Shown in pieces: positions 21,539 through 32,364 of a stretch of DNA of 64,000 nt. The stretch spans positions 22,798 through 86,797 of the forward strand of contig VIIQ02000310.1 of assembly GCA_007449985.2 (NCBI GenBank), written 5' to 3'. Below the pieces are notes generated by a model. That model saw only the letters and a list, made by a program, of their open reading frames with translations, ran no database searches and had not been told where the DNA came from. The position numbers and the translations under genes are program-made. Source of the DNA: Desmodesmus armatus. Lineage: Eukaryota > Chlorophyta > Chlorophyceae > Sphaeropleales > Scenedesmaceae. Within the stretch, counting starts at the first letter, position 1. The number at the start of each line of letters is the position of its first letter.

Positions 21539-22938
21539 CGCTACATACCTTCAGTAAGCTGCAGAGCAACCCAAACAGCTGCAGAGCATCCCCACTTCCA
21601 GTGAGGCCCACATCCCCAGCAGCAGCAGGCAAGGAAATCACACAGCTGACTGACACCATAGGGAACCCATCCATCTCTGTCAGGGGCTCAGGTGTCATCA
21701 TGGAGGCGAAACACTCAAGCATGCTGGAAAACCCCACACTAAAGTTGCTGAACGGTGCCGCTGTTGCTGCTGCTGCCGCAGCTGAGCCTGCCTGTCGGAC
21801 GCAGTCTTGCAGCAGCTTGCAGTACTGAGAGTAAGGGACAGGCAGCTCAGGTGGTATGGTGTCCCCCTCTGCCACTGAGGCGCCCCCCTCTGAGTCATCC
21901 CCCTCTGAGTCATTCCCCTCTGAGTCATCCCCGTCTACCACTGAGTCATCCCCCTCAATGCTGCTGACAGCAGTAAGGTCCATGTACTCAGCAACTGCTT
22001 CGACATACGCCAGTGCCAATGTCCTTGCAACCCACTGACTGGACTGCAGCAGCAGCAGCAGCATGCTGCTGTGGCTGCTGTTGCTGCTGCCAGCAGCAGT
22101 GCGGTTGCTGCCGCTGCTGCTGCTGCTGCTGCTGCTGCCAGCAGCAGTGCAGCTGCTGCTGCCACCCGTGTTGCTGTCGCCCCCTGTGCAGGACTCCCTG
22201 CTGCTTGCAACACCACGGCACTGGCTCAGCAGCTGTTCAAGCACCCGTGCACTCAGCTGCGTGACACTCTTATGTACTACACCATAATTCACGGTAGCGT
22301 AGTACATTGCCACATCCTCTGCACACTACTTATCAAGCTCGTGCTCTGGCTGCTGGTACAACTGCATTACTGACTGCCCATACTTGAAGGCCAGGAATGC
22401 CACCTTACACTGAGCACAGCCGCCCCCTAGGTTGAGCAGCCTGTCTGGTGACATGCTGGACAGCCATTGGAGGGTAACAGCTGAGACAGACATGTGCAGG
22501 CCTGCTAGCTCGAGGTGGGGCGTCCTAGCTTTGGGGAGCATCACTGTCATCAGGTCGGCGTAATCTTTCAGGCCACCTACAATGCGGGAGTCTAGCCAGG
22601 CAGACTGCCCACCCAAGCCGAAATGAATCCTTCCCCACCCTCATCCCTGACAAGCGTTGCCAGCCACAGCCCCACCTCGCTGCTAATGCTCAGCTGCTCG
22701 AGCATGTTGCGGTATGCTGCTGGTAGGGTAGGGGCGAGGGCTGCAGGCAACCACTGCTTGCTGAGGCTGCTGCTGCTGCTGCTGGCGCTGCTGCTGTTGC
22801 TACCAGTGGCCGTGTCACCAGCCATGGCTTGCTGCATGTGTTGTGCCAGCACCAGCACCACCGCATTCAAGCAGCAAGACATAACTGTCTGCGGGGCCTG
22901 CAACACATCCAGAACAGCAGCAGCAGCTCCCCTTCCAA

Positions 22939-22974
<36 letters not shown>

Positions 22975-23417
22975 TGCTGCGGCTGGCGCTGGCTTGCTGC
23001 TGGCCCTGCTGCACAGCCGCATTTGCACCAGAAGTAGCTACAAGGAGAGCATAACTCAGAGGTCCCTCCATCCAATCCTGCCGTGCTACCTGTTCCGGGA
23101 CCGTGCTGACGTATCGCAAAGTGGCCAAGGCAAGCTGCATGGCTGGCACCACACACTGCCGCCCTGCTGCATGGGTTGCAAGGAAGGAGGGCTGCAGGTG
23201 CTGCAAGTCATGCAGGATCTGCAAGACCTTGAAGGTATCTTCCGACATGACTGTGTTGTCGTTAACATCACCCGTGGCCATGTGTGTCTCCAGGGCGTCC
23301 AAGCTACGTCCCACAGCTTGGGGCAGCTGCTGTAGGAGGCCACACTGCTCAATCTGCTCCCACAGCACGGCCGTCAGGTTGGCGTCGCCCCTGCTGCTGC
23401 TGCTGCTGCTGCTCAGC

Positions 23418-23448
<31 letters not shown>

Positions 23449-24214
23449 AGGTCCCAGGTACTAGAGGTGGCAGGTCCCTAGCTGCACAGGCAAGCAGCCG
23501 TGCTGCCATGTAGCGAGCTACTAAGGCTGGGAACGTGTGTGGCATGGTGGGCAGCCTAGAGCGTGGTAGCAGCAGCTTGCTGCATGCAGCCAGCACCCGG
23601 TGTGGAACCTGCAGGATGGCACAGCAGAAGCAGCACAGTGCATCAATGCAGGCTGCCAGCTGTGATATATATCTGTCATCAAGGTGTGATGGCAAGGAAT
23701 GGGTGAATTTTGCAAGGAATCAATGGAACCTGTATGCCCATTGGTACAGCGATCAGCAGCTTGTCTGGGCCGATATCAGACGATTTTGACACCATGAGCT
23801 TCACAGGATCAGTTTTGTCATGATGATCTTGATGAAACGCTGGTCAGGACACATGTACCCACACTATGCTAAACATCAATGTGAAACCACAATGCTCTTG
23901 CTGCACGCATTGCGCAATGACTAATTGAGTAATCAGCCATGCTGAGCATGACTGATTCAGAATCTGAATTTAATTCGCGCCTTGGCCACGGGGACCTCAA
24001 CATCAGTTGCGGATGGCCCCACCTTCTGCTGCAGCAGCTGCTGCCAAGTGGCACTAGGCAATGCCAGTCCTTGGCTCAAGGCAGTATTGCTGTTGGTGAG
24101 CCTTTGCGCCAGGTCGAAGGGCTCAATGAGCTGATTAGGGCGAGCTGCTTTGATGTCAGCCAGCAGCTTGAGGACGCTGTCCCACTCCTTCAGGGCCTGC
24201 GCTGTGCTGAGCAT
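20439..24214 (-). CDS. MYND-type zinc-finger protein
   Basis: Exon 1 is 24023..24214 (ATG at 24214, donor GTGGGG) and exon 2 starts at 23659. They join in phase through TWQQLLQQK|LAACIDALCC. The reading continues to about 22600, changes frame, runs to a stop at 22326 and resumes from about 22313 to the stop at 20439. The C-terminal end carries a MYND finger: CNNPVC, then CAGCRTARYCGRACQRAAW followed by RQHKPVC, all ligand positions present. Poly-S, poly-A and acidic runs come from trinucleotide repeats. MYND fingers bind proline-rich partners, and green algae have many such proteins of unknown role with Leu-rich helical N-terminal parts, as here. The two frame breaks are either introns of about 47-71 and 54 nt or assembly indels. 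It is divergent from the F-box-like gene. Confidence 0.75.
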
Positions 24215-24780
24215 TGCAGGGCAGGGCAGTTACTCTGCAACAGGGTGCAGGGGCGGTGCAAGGCAAACACGCATTTTCATATGGGCATGCTGGGCGTGAG
24301 TGCACTGCTACTGCTGCTTTGCATCAGCACATGTTCGATGTGCTGTCGCCATTGCGCCCACCTCAGGAAACTAGTGATGGCACAATGCACGGTTAAGTTG
24401 CAATGATCGCGGGTTGCTCGAGCTTCTGGAAGCTGGGGACAACGCAACAGCCTGGGCGGCAGTGCCTCGAAGTGTCGACAACGAACTCCTACACGCATGA
24501 CGCAGCAAAAATGCTGTTCGACAGCACCTAGAACCGCAGAACGTGCGACAATCGTCGTTGTCATACTTCGACGTCGACGGTTGCAGCGACAAATTGAGGA
24601 AGTGAGGCAGGCAAACGCAGTAACGAGTGATTGAATTGATCTTCGCGACGTTTTAGGTTGCACGCAATCCTGCAGGATCGACGTCTTGCTGCACAAAGGC
24701 CACCTTTCCAACCCCAGCTACTGCTTGCCCCACTCCCATTTGACGATTCCGTACCTCGTTTCTTGTCAACATTGCATCCG
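24215..24780. promoter_or_regulatory. Divergent intergenic region between MYND and F-box-like genes
   Basis: 566 bp between two opposing start codons, presumably containing both promoters. A block rich in CGACG words lies at 24540-24660. No TATA-like element was identified. Confidence 0.4.
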
Positions 24781-25748
24781 ATGGTGACCACAAGGAGCCA
24801 CTCTTCATCTGTGGCCTGGCAGGGCGCAGCTCAACTCCCAGACGAGATACTATTGCAGCTGGTGGACTGCTGGTGTGCTGATGCCAGCCTAGAGTCCATA
24901 GACCCCCAAGAATGGGCCGTGGGGTCCTGCAGCAGCGATTTTGCTCGCTTAGACAAGCTCAGGCTCGTCAACAAGGCATTCAACGAGCGCATCAGTGCCC
25001 ACCCAGCCTTCCTGCAGCTGGAATGCTGCGAGCGCCTGCGCACCTTGGAAGGTCTGACCAGGACAGAGGGTGGGAGTTCGACCAAAAAGAAGCTGCCAAC
25101 GTCATTTTTGCTGCCGTTCCTAACCCCAACAACCCCACAAGCAGTGCTGGCAGCAGCAGTGGCAGCAGCGGTGGCAGCAGCAGTGGCAGCAGCACTGGCA
25201 GAGTCAGCTATGCCAAGTTCTACATACAGAAAAAGTATCAGGAACCCGGCAAAGGCCTTTGGGTTGAGGCACGCCACGCTGACAGCACCCCAGCACAGGT
25301 AGGAATGGTTCTGCGCCACTGCAAAAGTTGCAGCCAACACACTGGGTCCTCATCTTGCCGCAGTGCACTTTGCTATCTGCCAGGAATGCTGTCAGCTTCC
25401 CAATCACAGAATCTTTCGACCAACGGCGCACTTCAGGACCTGGACTGCGAGTAACGCAGTGTCAGGAGTTCGACCCTGCACCATGACTAAATATCACTCA
25501 TTGTGATCGTGTTTTGCCTCTTGCCTATGCAGGTGCTGGAGCTTTTGCGGCTGATGTGCTATATGCAGGGCGAATGCCAGATGCTGGTGTCTGTGTGGAT
25601 CGACAAGCAGAGCAGCCCAGCAGACTGGCAGCAGCAGCTCGTCTCAGGTGCCCAGGCTATCCAGTCACTGGTTGTGACTGACAGGGAGGCTGTTGACGGC
25701 TCGCTGTGCTTTCACCATGACAGCATCGATGTACTGATTGTAGTTTGA
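24781..25748 (+). CDS. F-box-like protein
   Basis: The start is the ATG at 24781 (MVTTRSHSSS). The first exon runs to 25298 (donor GTAGGA) and the second is 25533..25748, joined in phase (DSTPAQ|VLELLRLMCYMQ). Near residues 15-75 an F-box-like pattern is visible: AQLPDEILLQLVD and LDKLRLVNKAFNERI. F-box proteins are substrate receptors of SCF ubiquitin ligases. After LECCERLRTLEG the frame must change by one base near 25055-25075 to continue as GWEFDQKEAANVIFAAV, a Gly/Ser-rich linker, YAKFYIQKKYQEPGKGLWVE and the second exon. No plausible intron covers this step, so an assembly indel or an inactivating frameshift is likely. The remaining C-terminal region is unknown. Confidence 0.65.
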
Positions 25749-26228
25749 TTTGGGAAGCTGTGTCTTCAATGGAAAATTTGTGCCGGCTTGTTTGTTTGCT
25801 TGGTTGCCCTTGATCATCCCGGGTGGGTGTGCAAACCCCAGGTTTGCTTGCAAGTTGCTGTGGTTCTCCTTCTCAGCCTGAGGTGTTTCATACAAGTTGT
25901 GTTGCGCTCTGACGCTGACTGACGCTGTGCCATGGTGCAGCACCAATGTGGCACAGGTGTCCATGTGAGATTGCTTTGGTGAGGGCTCGTGTCGTAGGAG
26001 GAGGGCTGCTAGACGGAAGGAAGGAAACTGGTTCATTGCTCATGTCAGCAGCAAGTCTGAGAGAAGCAGTTCTCTGGCGGCTGGTGTCTTTTTTGGGTGC
26101 TTGATTACAGTCTGTGGTGGGCGTGCCTTCGGTTTGCCTCCTTCTCTAGCTCCCCGCCCCACCCCCCACCCCCTTCAGTTGGTTCTCATCTGTGTTAGGC
26201 ACGCCTCTGTGCCCCGCCTTTCTGTTCC
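25749..26228. other. Intergenic region
   Basis: No gene seen. It is less GC-rich than the flanks and contains the TTTGTTTGCTTG type tract at 25787-25805. Confidence 0.4.
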
Positions 26229-26269
26229 ATGGGCAGCCAGCGCCAGCCGCAGATCAACCACTTCTTTGC

Positions 26270-26309
<40 letters not shown>

Positions 26310-26416
26310 CGACAGCAGCATCGACAGCAGCAGCAGCAGCCGGCGTGCAGCAAAGCTGGCCCATGCGCCCCCCCTCCCCCCATCCCCCCCCCCGGGGGCG
26401 CTCTGCTGTTGGGAAG

Positions 26417-26475
<59 letters not shown>

Positions 26476-26603
26476 CCCTTCAAGGCTTGGCTGCACCAGA
26501 CCAACAGCAGCAAGTATTGGTGCGGCAAGCCTTTCTGATGGTGCAGCAGCAGATGGTGCAGCAGCAGATGGTGCAGCACAGCAGCGGCAGCACAAAGCAG
26601 TAA
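26229..26603 (+). CDS. Poly-Q protein exon with N-terminal PIP box
   Basis: The ORF starts ATGGGCAGCCAGCGCCAGCC and reads MGSQRQPQINHFFAQQQQ. Residues 6-13 (QPQINHFF) fit the PCNA-interacting consensus Q-x-x-[ILM]-x-x-F-F, placed at the extreme N-terminus as in MSH6, UNG and DNA ligase I of many eukaryotes. The rest is poly-Q, a Pro-rich loop, poly-S and more Gln, to a stop at 26603. No catalytic domain follows within reach, so this is either the first exon of a larger replication or repair gene whose other exons I could not find, a truncated relic, or a small PCNA-binding protein. The PIP match rests on eight residues. Confidence 0.4.
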
Positions 26604-27435
26604 GCTGGGTTGCAGCAGCAAGCTGTGTTGGCACAGCAAATACAGCTGGCAGCAGTAGTAGCAGCCAACAGTGGTTCCTTGCAGCCACCTCCAGTGCTGC
26701 AGCCCACTAATGCAGCGCTCCTGCGCAGGAGCGATGCCAGGCTACACCAGCCTGGTGTTGCTGCAGTGCCGCCTGATGTCTCTGGCAGCGGGACTGATTG
26801 AAATGGGTTGATATGTTGGAGTTATCAACAGACGGGCTACCCTTTGTAAAGGACAGAGCAATGCCCCTTGCAGGCACAGACGTGTCTGATCTGAATCTAT
26901 GGATGATCTGAGGAATACTGTCAACAGCTGACCAGGGGTAATAATAGCGTAGCTACTATTACCCCTGCAGCTGACAGTGCCTTGTGAGTGTGCATCTGCG
27001 CTAAACAAAGACACGCAAAGAAAGAGCAGTGATTGCTGTGCGATCTCAAGGATCTATCTTCAAGGGCAAGGGGGATCATCGACGGCCCAGCTGCCTAAAA
27101 ACCGCAGGGAGGAGAAGAGGGCCACACGAAACCAGCAGTCTGATCCACAAGGGAGATATATGGGGGCAGTCTGACATCTGACACCTCCTCCCTGTGTGAT
27201 GGTTTTGCTTTGGTGACACCCCCTCCCTGGGACCCTTTACACTCAGCTGTGCATAGTGCTGCAGCCTGAGCTGTGAAGTCTCTGCTGTCACAAAGTGAAG
27301 GCTCTGCGGTCTCTAATCTAATAGCAGCAGCTGGTCTGCTGTGCAGCTTGCCAGGCAGCTGCAGGTGCACTGATCAGCAAGCTCCAGTGGCAAGCTCGGC
27401 CTGTCTGCTGCTGGGGGACAGAGCCAGCTGCAGAG
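26604..27435. other. Intergenic region
   Basis: No supported gene. An inverted pair, AGGGGTAATAATAGCGTAGC and GCTACTATTACCCCTGCAG, lies at 26935-26970 and forms a near-perfect short hairpin. Confidence 0.45.
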
Positions 27436-29769
27436 ATGGCAGCAGTTGAGAGCCTGCTGGTGAACCTCAACGCATCGAAGGTGCTGTTAGGTAAGCGCTG
27501 ATGCACTGTACCCTCAAACATGTGCAGCAGCAGCTGCACCAACAGTGCGCCAGCCAAGCTGCTGCCTGTTTCCAAGCTGGCGCATGCAGCAGTGTGTTTG
27601 AGGTCTTCCATGCTGGTGTGCAGTCGCTGCTGCTGATCATGGTGTCAACTTCAGCAGTGCTGCTCTGCATGTATGCACCGCCCAACATGGCAGCAACCCT
27701 GACTGCTGCCCTGAGCAGCAACCCTTACTGGTGCTGGTGAAGGCGTCAATCCAAGCAGTGTTGCAGTCTCAATGTATGATACATGCTCAATCGTATGTAT
27801 GTAGCATGGCACCCCACCCTGACTGCTGCTGATGTCGCAGAGATCGCTGGCGCGCCTGTCTCAAGCAGCGCTCTGCGTTCTGCGTCACATACGGAAGCCG
27901 TAGCGTACATGCTGCTGCCTGGGGACAGCGTGGCGGGCAGGTGTTCCTGGATGGGGAGAACACAGCAGCTCCAATCTGTGCTGCGCGGAGGGGCTATGCC
28001 CCCTCCAGGCTCTGCTTGCGCTCCGCGCAGCGGTGCGGGGCATGGCCCTTCCCCCCCTGACCCACCCTGCGCGCGCAGTGACCGGCACAGCAGCATGCAG
28101 CAGCCTCAGCACGGACTGGTCGATTCTGCTGCTGCTGCTGCTGCTGCTGCCTGGGGACAGTGCGGCCGCCAGATAAGATCTACACGGAGCTCTGATCAGC
28201 AACAAAGGGCTGGCCTGCGTGCGCAGTGACCAGCACAGCATGCAGCAGCTTGAACAACGAGCTCATATCAGCAAGGCGATGAGAACAGGTGCGCTGGCTG
28301 GGGTGGTTGGGCCTGGCAGTATTGAGCGCATGCAGGAGTATTAGGACTACAGCTTGAGTCGTACAGTCAGTATTCATGCTGCGGCTGAAAAGCAGCCAGT
28401 CAGTCAGGTGTGCGGCCAGCTTGAGGGCCGCTGCTGTGATGTCAAACGTCTCTTTGCTGCGCTGGGTGGCATAGCGCTAGTGGCCGCGTCGACCGTGTGC
28501 TGCGCACGGCGATCGCTGGCCTTTGAAAGCCCCGCCTGCAGCACACACTTCTGCAGCAGCGTCCTGACTCTTGATGTGTACACCATGTGCCCAACTCCAC
28601 GCATGCGGCTACTCAGGGACAAACCAGCCAGGGTCTTGGTTATAAAACGTCTTGTGAATTGTCCGAAATCTCACTGCTGCCGCTGCTGCCTGCTGCTGCT
28701 GGCCTGCGCTGCGCCTGCCTCCTGCCGCTGCTGCAGCAGGACAGCCGCTGGCGCGTGGCTGCTGATTTCTCGGCCGCCACTCTGGCACATCCGGGGCGTC
28801 TGCTGCTCGCACCTTAGCCTGGAAGCCTGCCTGCACGCGCCGTTCAGCAGCAGCTGTGCCGTAACTGCTGGCATTGCGCGCGCTGATGCTGCGCACGGCG
28901 ATGGAGCCCTTTCGCCATCTCCAGATTCAAGACATGCAGGACCCCAAGGTGTGCATGGGGGCAAAGAGCAGGGGCAGCTTGGGCGGCAGCAGGTGCTTAT
29001 GCAGCGGCAGCCATTCGACACACTGGCCACTTTGTGCTTGCTGCATTTGCGGGTGCACTACTTAAACTTGGGCACGCTGATTTGCCAATGCTGCGCCGTT
29101 CTGTCTGCTGCTGCTGCTGCCTCAGGAGAACTGCTGGCGCGTAGCTGGTGAGGTCTCTGGCACCCTCAAAGCATCTGCTGGCACCTGTGCTTAGAAGTGC
29201 TGTACCTGCGCGCCGTTCAGCACCAGCTGTGGCGGAACTGATGGCCCACAGCGTCAGCGCGCGCGAGGTGATGGTGATGCTGCCCTGTGCGCACCTTTTG
29301 AGCCGCTGCTGGCACCTTTGCCTGGCAGTGCTGTTCCTGCGCGTGCCGTTCAGCAGCAGCTTTGCCCCAACTGATGGCCCACAGCGTCAGCGCGCGCGAG
29401 GTGATGGTGATGCTGCCCTGTGCCCACTTTCTGAGCGCTGCTGGCACCTGTGCTTGGAAGTGCTGTACCTGCGCGCACCGATGGGAGCAGCTTTGCCCTA
29501 ACTGATGGCCTTGCGCAGCGTCAGCGGGCGCGCGGTGCTGGCGTCCTGTGCCCACCTCCACATGCAGGAAGCGAAGGTGCGCACGCGTTATGTGTGTGTG
29601 TGTGTGTGTGTGGGGGGGGGGGCAAGAGCAGGGGCAGCTTGGGCGGCAGCAGGTGCAGTCACACACTGGCCGCCATTGTTGTTGTGTTCGCGGGTGCGCT
29701 GCTTGCGCGCTGGTGTGCAGCGCTGCCGCTGCCTGCGTTGGGGCCTCCAGCACCGCATCAAGGCTGTGG

Positions 29770-29817
<48 letters not shown>

Positions 29818-31334
29818 TGCTGGTGCTGCTGCTGGCACTAGGGGGGTCCTGCTCACCAGTGTCGCTGTCCACTGCGTTCTATGGTATCTCACTGCTGCCT
29901 GTGCTGCTGCTGGCCTGTGCTGCCCCTGTGTCCTGCCGCTGCTGCAGCAGGAGGGAGAGAAGGAATGGCACATAGCTGCTGAGCTCTGGGCCGCTACTTT
30001 GGCAACCCGAGCTTCCCCTGGCACCTGTTCCTGGCAGTCTGCCTGCACGTGCCGTACAGGTTCAGCTTTGCTGTAGCTGCTGGCCTTGTGCAGCGTCAGC
30101 AGGCGCGCCGTGATGGCGCCCTGTGCCCACCTTCACCTGGCTGAGTCAAACATGCAGGAATCCAAGGTGCGCATGGGGGACGAGCAGGGGCAGCTGATGG
30201 CACTGTGCACAGGCTGGGTTGCTGCTGGCACTGGCAGGGTCCTGGTCTTGTGTTGTCACTTGTGTTGTGTTGTATGGGGTCGTGTCTTGGCCAGCCGCAA
30301 CCACACGGCATGGGGGAAGAGCAACGAGGGCTTTTCGTAAGTGTGTACACTCTCAAGGGTGACTTGGGAACCAGCCTGTCCAAGGGGGTTTTGTGTCTGG
30401 GTTGGTGCTCCAAGTGGTGCAACAAAGGGGGTGACTGGAGGCTGTAAAACAGTGGCCCCACGTGCTGAGCACTGCTCCTGGCAGGAGCAGCTCGGGCGGC
30501 AGCAGTCCTTGCGCAGCATGGGCGGGCGTGGGGGGTTGGTGCCCCTTTGCCCACCTCCACATGTCAGACATGCAGGAAGCCAAGGTGTGCGTGGAACGAG
30601 AGGGGGAGCAGCTCGGGCGGCAGCAGCGCTTGCGCAGGGGCAGCCAGTCGATGCGCTTGCTCCTGCTGCTGCTACACCCTGTCTCTGGGTACCCTGTCCC
30701 TCCCTGGGCCCAAAACCCTGTCACAACAGCTGCGCTGACTCGCAATGCAGCCTGACTTGCTGCTGACCAGGCTGCCGCCCTGTTGCTGCTGCTGCTGCTG
30801 CTGCTGCCGCAGATGAAGGATGAAGGCTTGCTTGAGAGGAGCGGTTACAATGCAGCAGAGTTGGCAGGGGTGGGTGCTTCAGTGTTTCAGGAGCTGCTGA
30901 CCCTGACGTGGCACTCCCTGTAGGAGCAATTGCTGGTGTGGTGCTGTTGTTGCGCTGTTGCAGCGCACAGATTGGGGCAGTTGTGTGAGGCTGGGCAGCA
31001 TGCCTGCCTGCCTGCCTGGTGCTGCTAGTGGCCACTTGCTGAATCAGCGCCAGCCTGTTCATGGTGGCTGGGTATAGACATCGTGTGCTGGGTGGCTGGG
31101 CTGATGCACCCCATGGGTAAAGGATGCGAATTTGCTTGCTGCTGCAGTCACTGAGTGGCATCTTGCTGAATGAGCACCAGCTAATATTGGTGGCTGGGTA
31201 CAGACAGCATGTGTGGGGTTGCTGAGCTGATGCACCTCCTGGTGCAGGTCTTGTGGTCATTCTGTGACTACCGCTTGAATTATCTGGGACATAAGTGTGT
31301 GTACCTCGAGCTGCTGCAGCTGTGGCAGTGGTAG
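27436..31334 (+). CDS. Unresolved multi-exon gene with repeated exon-like blocks
   Basis: A likely first exon is 27436..27490 (MAAVESLLVNLNASKVLL, donor GTAAGC). Likely late exons are 30813 to about 30920 (MKDEGLLERSGYNAAELAGV, ending FQELLTLTWHSL) and 31248..31334 (VLWSFCDYRLNYLGHKCVYL to stop). Between them, segments such as HSMQQLEQRAHISKAMR (about 28222-28340) and five versions of a block with MQEAKV and GEQLGRQQRLRRGSQ look like coding pieces, but I could not join them in phase. The composition (Leu, Gln, charged, no catalytic motif) suggests a helical protein. I do not recognise the family. The model boundaries are tentative, and the two late exons do not join in phase as drawn. Confidence 0.3.
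28850..30660 (+). repeat. Five diverged copies of an exon-like block
   Basis: Blocks near 28868-29010, 29215-29300, 29340-29430 with 29480-29680, 30070-30200 and 30470-30660 share CTGATGGCC(T/C)TGCGCAGCGTCAGC-like sequence, a CCCACCTCCACATGCAGGA-like phrase and AGCAGGGGCAGCTTGGGCGG. Related phrases with CTGCTGCCTGGGGACAG recur at 27911 and 28146. They probably come from one ancestral exon with its flanks. Confidence 0.65.
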
Positions 31335-32364
31335 GGATCTGCGTCAGGCACAGCTGGCACCTGGAAGCTACGGGGTTGCTGTGTCACAAGCAAGCTGGGT
31401 GGAACCGCTTTGCACATAGCTGTGGCAGATAACCAGCTGCTGTCTGACTGTCTGACAGCAGGACACTGAACGTTTCTGTGTGTCCGCTCTCCTGAACAGA
31501 ACTGCAGTGGTGCCTACTACTGTGTTGATAGCGCTGCTTTGTGGGTTTGGAATGGCTGCATGGTTGACAGGCGTTGAGGATTCTGTCTGCACTGCTCCAG
31601 TGCGTGTTACAGTGCACCTGCCAGGCTGGCACATGTGGCAGTACCTGCAGGCGAAAGCAACACTGGTACCGTATACACCATATAGCTAAGTTGGTCATAA
31701 CCTGCCAGCTCTCTGCAGCCACAGTATATACTTTTGGCACCGCTACCTAACACAGGACAGCATACTGACGGTAACAGGATACCGAAGGATCTATGTCCCT
31801 GAGGCGGAGAATGGTGCTTTTGGAAGCAATGCTCTAGAGGATCTGAGTCTGACAGACACTGTCAGGGACACGCAAGCCAGGGCCACAAAGTAAGCACACC
31901 AATTCATCTATGGGTGGACACTCTGCGATGGGCAGCCAAGACAAACACGTTGCGATGGGCAGCTGTACATATGAGTGCGGGGTGGGCAGATAGCTCAATG
32001 TGACCCAGTGACACCGCCTGCTTCCACTAGTACAGCATGGGACAGATGACATATGGGTGGCGTTATTCTGTAGCTTGTTTCTGTAAACAGTTTCCTTACA
32101 ACTGGAGCAGCGCCGATCGTCTGACTGAACTCCTGTGTTTGGCAGCTACTGATGAGCCATGGCTGGCACCCAAAACGCATCAGCTCACAGGGTACTAGTA
32201 CATTGTTCCGCATCACGTAAAACAGCGAGGGATGGCCAAGCGCGCGTCCGTGACATTTGAGTTTGACCAGACAATGCGGCCATAAAAGGGGTGCGACCGC
32301 ATGCCGACAGCAGTTTTGCGTCATTGTAAGCGCGACATAGCGTCGTCTTGAAACGTTTAGCATC
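31335..32364. other. Intergenic region and promoter of the secreted-protein gene
   Basis: No gene seen from 31335 to 32280. Two imperfect copies of a TGGTGGCTGGGTA(T/C)AGACA phrase lie just upstream, at 31062 and 31191, inside the preceding gene's intron. Confidence 0.4.
32282..32288 (+). promoter_or_regulatory. TATA-like element
   Basis: ATAAAAG lies 77 bp upstream of the ATG at 32365, in a GC-rich setting, at a distance that allows a short leader. It is the clearest core-promoter candidate in the window. Confidence 0.5.

Noticed and set aside
20439..22373. Plus-strand Leu/Ala/Cys-rich ORFs opposite the MYND gene
   Set aside because: Antisense frames of CAG repeats; the MYND cysteine pattern fixes the coding strand.
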